This document shows positions 21,993 to 26,577 of a DNA stretch of 26,577 nucleotides, piece after piece; within the stretch, counting starts at the first letter, position 1; the number at the start of each line of letters is the position of its first letter. Both the position numbers and the translations under genes were made by a program. Source of the DNA: SURF-24 sp964537965 (GTDB lineage: Bacteria > Bacteroidota > Ignavibacteria > Ignavibacteriales > SURF-24); assembly GCA_964537965.1 (NCBI GenBank), contig CAZIDB010000040.1:1-26577 (forward strand). Direction: 5' to 3'. The notes under the pieces were generated by a model. The model saw only the letters and a program-made list of their open reading frames with translations. It was not told the DNA's origin and did no database searches.

Positions 21993-22805
21993 TTAAATGC
22001 CTAACAATTCTAATACTTCGGAATTTAACCTTCTCATTTCCAATTTAATTTTCTTTCCGAATTCAGTTGTTTTATCTATATACAACAAAGCACGGCTGAT
22101 GTTTATTAGAAAGTTAATATTATTTTTTTCAGAAAAAGTTTTTACTACTTCCTGCAGACTACCACCTTGAGCTCCAACTCCAGGTAAAAGTACAAATAAA
22201 TCTTTAAAAGAAGTAATGTTATCCTTAAGTTCTTCTAGATTAGTGGCCCCAAATACAATACCGCAATTTTTATTCGCATTCCAGTCATTAACACTTTCAA
22301 TTACTTTTTGGAAGAGATAAGTCCCACCGGATAATTTTTGCTTTTCAAAATCTGCCGAGCCTTTATTTGATGTAAGAGCAAGAATAAAACTTAGTTTATC
22401 ATTATAATTCAAAAAAGGCAGCAATGAATCGTGCCCCATATAAGGATTTAAAGTAACAGCATCAAAATTGAAATAATTGAAAATCGATAAGGCATACATA
22501 TCGCTCGTGTTGCCAATATCTCCGCGCTTTGCATCCGCAATTACAAGCACATCATCCGGAATAAACTCAAGCGTCTTTAACAGGTTATCAAATCCTGCAG
22601 CGCCGTCTTTTTCATAAAAAGCAAAATTGATTTTATAAGCAGCAGCCAATTCAGCAGTGTTATCAATTACAATCCTGTTGAATTTAACAATCGGATTTTC
22701 TTCTGAATGCAGGTACATAGGAATTTTGGAAATGTCTGTATCAAGCCCAACACAGATATGATTCCCCATTTTTAATCTTGTTAATAATTTTTGCTGCGCA
22801 TTCAT
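21993..22805 (-). CDS. pyrF: Orotidine 5'-phosphate decarboxylase, type 2
   Basis: Last step of de novo UMP synthesis: decarboxylation of OMP to UMP. 270 residues, the length of the longer subfamily 2 enzymes. Seen: HICVGLDTDISKIP (16-29) with substrate-binding D22, INFAFYEKDG with K58/F62 region, the catalytic DAKRGDIGNTSDMYA with D91-K93-D96 (the Asp-Lys-Asp charge network), NPYMGHDSLLPF (120-131), and the phosphate-binding LLPGVGAQGG (206-215) plus NISRALLY. All catalytic residues are present. Its ATG is one base after the rodA stop codon, so it is translated from the cell-shape operon message; no separate promoter fits between them. Pyrimidine and cell-wall genes are thus physically linked here. 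Confidence 0.95.
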   Translation of the reverse strand: MNAQQKLLTRLKMGNHICVGLDTDISKIPMYLHSEENPIVKFNRIVIDNTAELAAAYKINFAFYEKDGAAGFDNLLKTLEFIPDDVLVIADAKRGDIGNTSDMYALSIFNYFNFDAVTLNPYMGHDSLLPFLNYNDKLSFILALTSNKGSADFEKQKLSGGTYLFQKVIESVNDWNANKNCGIVFGATNLEELKDNITSFKDLFVLLPGVGAQGGSLQEVVKTFSEKNNINFLINISRALLYIDKTTEFGKKIKLEMRRLNSEVLELLGI

Positions 22806-22806
22806 A

Positions 22807-24057
22807 TTATGTAAATTGTTTCCTGTTTTTATAAATATTTGCTGCTATTGCAATAAGAAATACATTAACCAACAATGAACTTCCTCCGTAGCTTAGAAAC
22901 GGAAGCGGAAGCCCAACCACTGGCATTACACCAATTGTCATTCCGATGTTTATAAGAAAGTGAAAGAACATCAGAGCAAGAATTCCGATTACAACTAAGC
23001 TAAGAAATTCATCTTTAGCTTTGGCAAAATATGATATCTTTAATAACCGAATGAAAATTACTAAGAATAAAATTAAAATAACAATACTGCCTATAAATCC
23101 GAACTCTTCCCCAATAACACAAAATATAAAATCTGTCCATTGCTTTGGAATAAAACGTAACTGAGTCTGGTTCCCTTCCAAAAAACCTTTACCAAATAAA
23201 CCGCCTGAACCAATAGCAACGCGCGCCTGAATTACATTATAACCTGCTCCCAAAGGATCTGCATTAGGGTCCATAAAAGTTTCTATTCTTCTTTGCTGAT
23301 GGGGACTTAACGCATTATAAATGGATTCAAAGAAAAAGCCAGCGGCAAGATTTATAACAAACACCGAAGCGCTCAGAAAATAATTTCTTTTAAAATAAAC
23401 AAGCAGAACCAATACCAGCACCAATGCAGCTATAAAAATTATTGTTCCAAAAATTGAGGAAAGAATTACGATGAAAGGTGATATAACAAGAAACAAACCA
23501 AACATACTTATTCCCTTCCAGAAAATCATGAAGAGAATAATTGCCATAAATACAAACGCAGTTCCCATATCCGGTTCAAGAAGAATTAGACCGACAGGAA
23601 ACATTCCTATCATCAAAGCTATAGCAATATCTTTAAATGAATCTATGTTTATCTTTTCTCTGCTTAGGAATGAAGATAGTAAAAGGATTGTAGCAATCTT
23701 AGCAAACTCTGAAGGTTGAAAACCCATTGAGCCAAATTCAAGCCAGCTTCTTGAGCCGTAGACTTTTTTACCAGCAACTAAGACAACTATTAAAAGTAAA
23801 ATTGAAAACACGTACGAAGGTAATGCTAAAAATTGCAGGAACCTTGAAGGAATAAAATATACAATTACAAATACAATCAATGCGAGGATAGCCGAGTACA
23901 GTTGTTTCTGGAAAGTGCCGGCGGCTTCAGGATTATTTGAGGTTGCGCTGTAAATTGCCATTAATCCAAAAATCACTAGTAAAAATGCGGAACCAATTAA
24001 GGCTATATCAAATTTATCTTCAAATTTATATTCTATTTTAGAAGCCCGCTTGAACAA
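22807..24057 (-). CDS. rodA: Peptidoglycan glycosyltransferase RodA
   Basis: SEDS-family polymerase of lipid II that builds side-wall peptidoglycan with PBP2. 416 residues with about ten membrane segments. Seen: IYSATS near the start of the first segment, SRSWLEFGSMGFQPSEFAKI (102-121), LLEPDMGTAFVF (159-170), SPHQQRRIETFMDPNADPLGAGYNVIQARVAIGSGGLFGKG as the long extracytoplasmic region with family motifs (251-291), then QLRFIPKQWTDFIFCVIGEEFG (299-320) carrying the SEDS catalytic-site Asp (D309, WTDF), and LPLPFLSYGGSS (383-394). The start is a TTG at 24057-24055 with GAGGG about six bases upstream; that ribosome site lies inside mrdA, which overlaps rodA by 20 bases. Confidence 0.97.
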   Translation of the reverse strand: MFKRASKIEYKFEDKFDIALIGSAFLLVIFGLMAIYSATSNNPEAAGTFQKQLYSAILALIVFVIVYFIPSRFLQFLALPSYVFSILLLIVVLVAGKKVYGSRSWLEFGSMGFQPSEFAKIATILLLSSFLSREKINIDSFKDIAIALMIGMFPVGLILLEPDMGTAFVFMAIILFMIFWKGISMFGLFLVISPFIVILSSIFGTIIFIAALVLVLVLLVYFKRNYFLSASVFVINLAAGFFFESIYNALSPHQQRRIETFMDPNADPLGAGYNVIQARVAIGSGGLFGKGFLEGNQTQLRFIPKQWTDFIFCVIGEEFGFIGSIVILILFLVIFIRLLKISYFAKAKDEFLSLVVIGILALMFFHFLINIGMTIGVMPVVGLPLPFLSYGGSSLLVNVFLIAIAANIYKNRKQFT

Positions 24058-25840
24058 CTTTTCCCTCAGCCGAATCTGATTTTATTTTTGGTGTAACTTT
24101 ATTCTTAAGGTACTCTTGTATTACTGCTTTTGCTATTGGCGCTGCCCAGGTAGCACCGAAACCTGCATTCTCTACAAATACTGCTACTGCAATTTTGGGT
24201 TTATCAAAAGGAGCAAAGCCGATAAACCAGGCATGATCATTACCATGCGGGTTCTGTGCTGTTCCGGTTTTTCCTGCAACTTCGATACCTGGTAATCTTA
24301 CAGATGTTGCTGTACCCGCTCCATTTACAACAAGGAACATTCCCTGCTTAACTATATCCAAAGTTCTCTGGCTCACCTTAGTATCAATTGGATTAAATTT
24401 GAATGGGACTAATTTTTTATTTGCATCAAGATAACCTTTAACAAGATGCGGAGTAAAACCTTTACCGTTATTAGCAATAAGCGCTGTATAGTTTGCAAGC
24501 TGCAAAGGAGTAACACTTAATTCACCCTGCCCTATACCAAGGCTTACAACAAATCCTTTTGTCCAACCATTCTTACCGTATCTTTTATCATAATATTCCG
24601 ATGAAGGTAGTATACCCGGTTTCTCTTCAATAATATCAATGCCGGTTTTATGACCAAAGCCAAATCTTCTTCCATATTCAGCCCATTTATCAAGTCCAAT
24701 TCTTAAAATCAATTGGTAAAAAAATGAATTACAGGAATGCTCAATAGCGTGGATAACATTTAATGATCCATGATTTCCGCCATGGCATTTAAAGAATCTT
24801 CCGAAATAAAAACCGCCTCCGCAATAAAGTGTAGTATTCTCATCAATAATACCTTCTTCAAGGGCAGCAATAGCAGCAAGAATTTTAAAAGTTGAACCTG
24901 GCGGATTAACAGACAGTGTTGCCCTGTTGAACAAAGGTTTTTCCGGATTGGTATTTAAGTCTGTCCATATATCTTTAGAAGTAACAGTAGTAAAATTATT
25001 CAGGTCAAACTGCGGTGAACTTACAAAAGCCAATATTTCACCAGTTTCAGGTTCAATTGCAACTAATGCGCCGGTTTTACCTTCAAATCCTTTTTCAGCA
25101 ACTCTTTGCGCATCTGCATCAATTGAGAGAACAAGGTCTTCACCTTTAATTGAATTGATATCTTTTGCACCTTCCTGGAATCTGCCAATCTCTTTTCGTT
25201 TTGAATCAACAAGAATAAATTTTTTACCTTTAATTCCGCGAAGATATTTTTCATAAGTTTTTTCGATTCCCGTGTTGCCGATAAAATCACCCATCTGGTA
25301 ATACTGATCCTGTTCCATCTGTTTTTTAGAAACTTCTTTTACATAACCAAACAGGTGAGATCCCTGAACACTATCTACATAAGATCTTTCAAGTTCAATT
25401 GTATAACTTACACCGGGAAGTTTCTCAGCATTTTCTTCAATCCATGCAACAACCGGAAAGCTTACATCTCTTTGAACTCTGATCGGGATGTAGGGTGAAA
25501 AAGTTCTGTTATTTTTCAGAATCTTATCTACAAATCCGGGCTCGGCATTCAGCATAGTTTCGATATACTTATTCAACTTTCTGTTGTAAAACTGTGGTGT
25601 TATAAGCAATGTGAAAGATGGTTTGTTATTAACAAGCAGGTTCAGATTTCTATCGTAGAATGCACCACGTAGCGGGGTCTGCACTATCTCTTTTATACTG
25701 TTTTCGGCTGATTTGTCATTGTAAGAATCGTACTTTACTATCTGCATCTGGAAAAGCTGAAACATAAAAATTACGAATACACCAACAACAAGTACGAAAA
25801 TAATTCTTCTTCTTAAATCTGTTCCTATATTGTCACTCAT
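24038..25840 (-). CDS. mrdA: Penicillin-binding protein 2 (elongation transpeptidase)
   Basis: Class B PBP of the rod complex; it cross-links peptides made with RodA. 600 residues. One N-terminal membrane helix (about 13-33), a PBP dimerisation/pedestal domain beginning with the TPLRGAFYDRN motif (55-65), and the transpeptidase domain: catalytic S316 in STFK (316-319), SCN (369-371) as the SxN motif, and KTGTAQ (524-529). Also seen is GIGQGELSVTPLQLANYTALIANNG, the usual stretch before the KTG motif. All three active-site motifs are intact. The ATG is two bases after the mreD stop codon, and the 3' end overlaps rodA by 20 bases. The short tail after the domain (KSDSAEGKVVQAGF) is disordered. 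Confidence 0.97.
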   Translation of the reverse strand: MSDNIGTDLRRRIIFVLVVGVFVIFMFQLFQMQIVKYDSYNDKSAENSIKEIVQTPLRGAFYDRNLNLLVNNKPSFTLLITPQFYNRKLNKYIETMLNAEPGFVDKILKNNRTFSPYIPIRVQRDVSFPVVAWIEENAEKLPGVSYTIELERSYVDSVQGSHLFGYVKEVSKKQMEQDQYYQMGDFIGNTGIEKTYEKYLRGIKGKKFILVDSKRKEIGRFQEGAKDINSIKGEDLVLSIDADAQRVAEKGFEGKTGALVAIEPETGEILAFVSSPQFDLNNFTTVTSKDIWTDLNTNPEKPLFNRATLSVNPPGSTFKILAAIAALEEGIIDENTTLYCGGGFYFGRFFKCHGGNHGSLNVIHAIEHSCNSFFYQLILRIGLDKWAEYGRRFGFGHKTGIDIIEEKPGILPSSEYYDKRYGKNGWTKGFVVSLGIGQGELSVTPLQLANYTALIANNGKGFTPHLVKGYLDANKKLVPFKFNPIDTKVSQRTLDIVKQGMFLVVNGAGTATSVRLPGIEVAGKTGTAQNPHGNDHAWFIGFAPFDKPKIAVAVFVENAGFGATWAAPIAKAVIQEYLKNKVTPKIKSDSAEGKVVQAGF

Positions 25841-25842
25841 AG

Positions 25843-26334
25843 TTAAACAAAAACTTTCTTAGACGAAAAAACAACAACCGGCAGGGCAATAACGGCAGAA
25901 TATAAAGCAGGCAATATTCCCTGCTGGAAAAATAAGACAATTAAATTCTGTTCAAACTCCGGAGTAGAGAAAAATGAATATACGATGGAATCCACAGTAC
26001 CTATGATTAGTACGATTGCAAGAAACATAAACGATTTTAAATTGAAGTCCATCTTATTCTCATTATAAAAATAGCCGGTTAAAAATCCGCATAATGTTTT
26101 GGAAAACGCTGCACTTCCAATAACGCCACCTGAAATAATATCAAACAGGAGCCCTAATGTAAAGCCCATAATTGTTCCTTTAAGCTGACCGGCACTCAAA
26201 GTAAAGAAGACTAATAAAATCAGGATCAAATCAGGTGCAATCTGCCTGTAAGATAAAAACGGAATAAGCGTTATCTGGATGATTACCAAAAGTACAAAGA
26301 CAAGTAAAGTTTTAATATAAAACGAGGTCATCAT
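25843..26334 (-). CDS. mreD: Rod shape-determining protein MreD
   Basis: Small integral membrane protein of the elongasome that works with MreC and MreB. 163 residues with about five or six hydrophobic segments: 7-25 (TLLVFVLLVIIQITLIPFL), 31-45 (QIAPDLILILLVFFT), 55-75 (MGFTLGLLFDIISGGVIGSA), 100-120 (LKSFMFLAIVLIIGTVDSIV) and 135-155. The APDLILILLVF and GLLFDIISGGVIG motifs are the conserved parts of the family. The start overlaps the mreC stop by four bases (ATGA). Sequence conservation of MreD is low in general; identification rests on topology, these motifs and its position between mreC and mrdA. Confidence 0.92.
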   Translation of the reverse strand: MMTSFYIKTLLVFVLLVIIQITLIPFLSYRQIAPDLILILLVFFTLSAGQLKGTIMGFTLGLLFDIISGGVIGSAAFSKTLCGFLTGYFYNENKMDFNLKSFMFLAIVLIIGTVDSIVYSFFSTPEFEQNLIVLFFQQGILPALYSAVIALPVVVFSSKKVFV

Positions 26335-26577
26335 TTTTTGTCAATCAAATTTAATTCAATATTATTTTTCTGGTAACTCTGAACAAGACCAATTACAAAC
26401 ACGTTTTCTATACGGATTAAATCCACATATGGTTTTACAATAACATTATTAAATAAACCGGTTTTATCTCTGTTTCCACCAGCTACAACACCAACAGGAA
26501 TTGAGGGTGGAAATCTAGAACTAAAATCTGAAGTTACAATCCTGTCACCGACTTCCATATCAAAAGTTTTAGGAACA
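26331..26577 (-). CDS. mreC: C-terminal part of rod shape-determining protein MreC
   Basis: Only the last 82 or so residues are in the window; the gene continues past the right edge. Reading in from the edge, the frame gives VPKTFDMEVGDRIVTSDFSS, then RFPPSIPVGVVAGG, with the family signature of the second beta-domain (GD.V.TSG....FP.GIPVG.V). It ends with a short hydrophilic tail after VFVIGLVQSY. The ATG visible at 26558 is internal, not the start. MreC is the periplasmic scaffold that binds PBP2 and MreD; mreB would be expected further upstream, outside the window. The stop overlaps mreD by four bases. Confidence 0.93.
   Translation of the reverse strand, partial: VPKTFDMEVGDRIVTSDFSSRFPPSIPVGVVAGGNRDKTGLFNNVIVKPYVDLIRIENVFVIGLVQSYQKNNIELNLIDKK

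Overview
The window is AT-rich bacterial DNA, most likely from an Ignavibacteria-type member of the Bacteroidota/Chlorobiota group. The best pointer is the C-terminal domain of the protein at 12093-13109, which has the QNFPNPFNNTTTI motif and the LPSGFYLYEIKTG...FRKLILLK ending of type IX secretion (por) sorting domains in that group. Gene content (PepD, BipA/TypA, a DUF2851 protein, a bifunctional nuclease with UVR motif, several lipoproteins and outer-membrane barrels) fits a diderm of this kind. A run of exactly 100 Ns flanked by a perfect 55-bp duplication shows that the sequence comes from a scaffolded short-read assembly, probably a metagenome.

Layout. Positions 1-7174 are all minus strand: the N-terminal start of an unidentified exported protein (1-175, cut by the window edge), an acyl-CoA-synthetase-like ligase, pepD, typA, a YchF-family ATPase and clpS. 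The typA-ychF gap carries two blocks of short tandem repeats. Positions 7396-13109 are plus strand and form a cell-envelope/secretion cluster: a lipoprotein serpin, a DUF6174-like lipoprotein translationally coupled to a 600-residue predicted outer-membrane barrel, a small cysteine-rich lipoprotein broken by the assembly gap, a 182-residue lipoprotein, and a T9SS-sorted protein whose sorting domain contains a GC-rich palindromic insertion of exactly ten codons. Positions 13212-18000 are a tightly coupled four-gene unit: membrane histidine kinase, sigma54-activating response regulator, exported coiled-coil protein and predicted outer-membrane barrel. Positions 18101-20441 hold etfB, etfA and a bifunctional-nuclease-family gene, which converges with the minus-strand DUF2851 gene. 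Positions 21993-26577 are the rod-shape operon read on the minus strand: mreC (partial), mreD, mrdA (PBP2), rodA, then pyrF.

How the genes work together. The right end is a classical elongasome module (MreC/MreD scaffold, PBP2 transpeptidase, RodA glycosyltransferase) with pyrF as last gene. The ETF pair and the acyl-CoA ligase suggest fatty-acid or other acyl-CoA oxidation, although they are not adjacent. The centre of the window is accessory: surface lipoproteins and barrels with no firm function, and a two-component system whose own operon encodes two envelope proteins. That last unit and the serpin cluster are the parts most likely to contain undescribed biology; nothing here is clearly a defence system, prophage, transposon or CRISPR locus. 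No gene-free stretch exceeds 300 bases; the longest are 5415-5689 (repeats plus the typA leader) and 7175-7395 (divergent clpS/serpin promoters with an inverted repeat).
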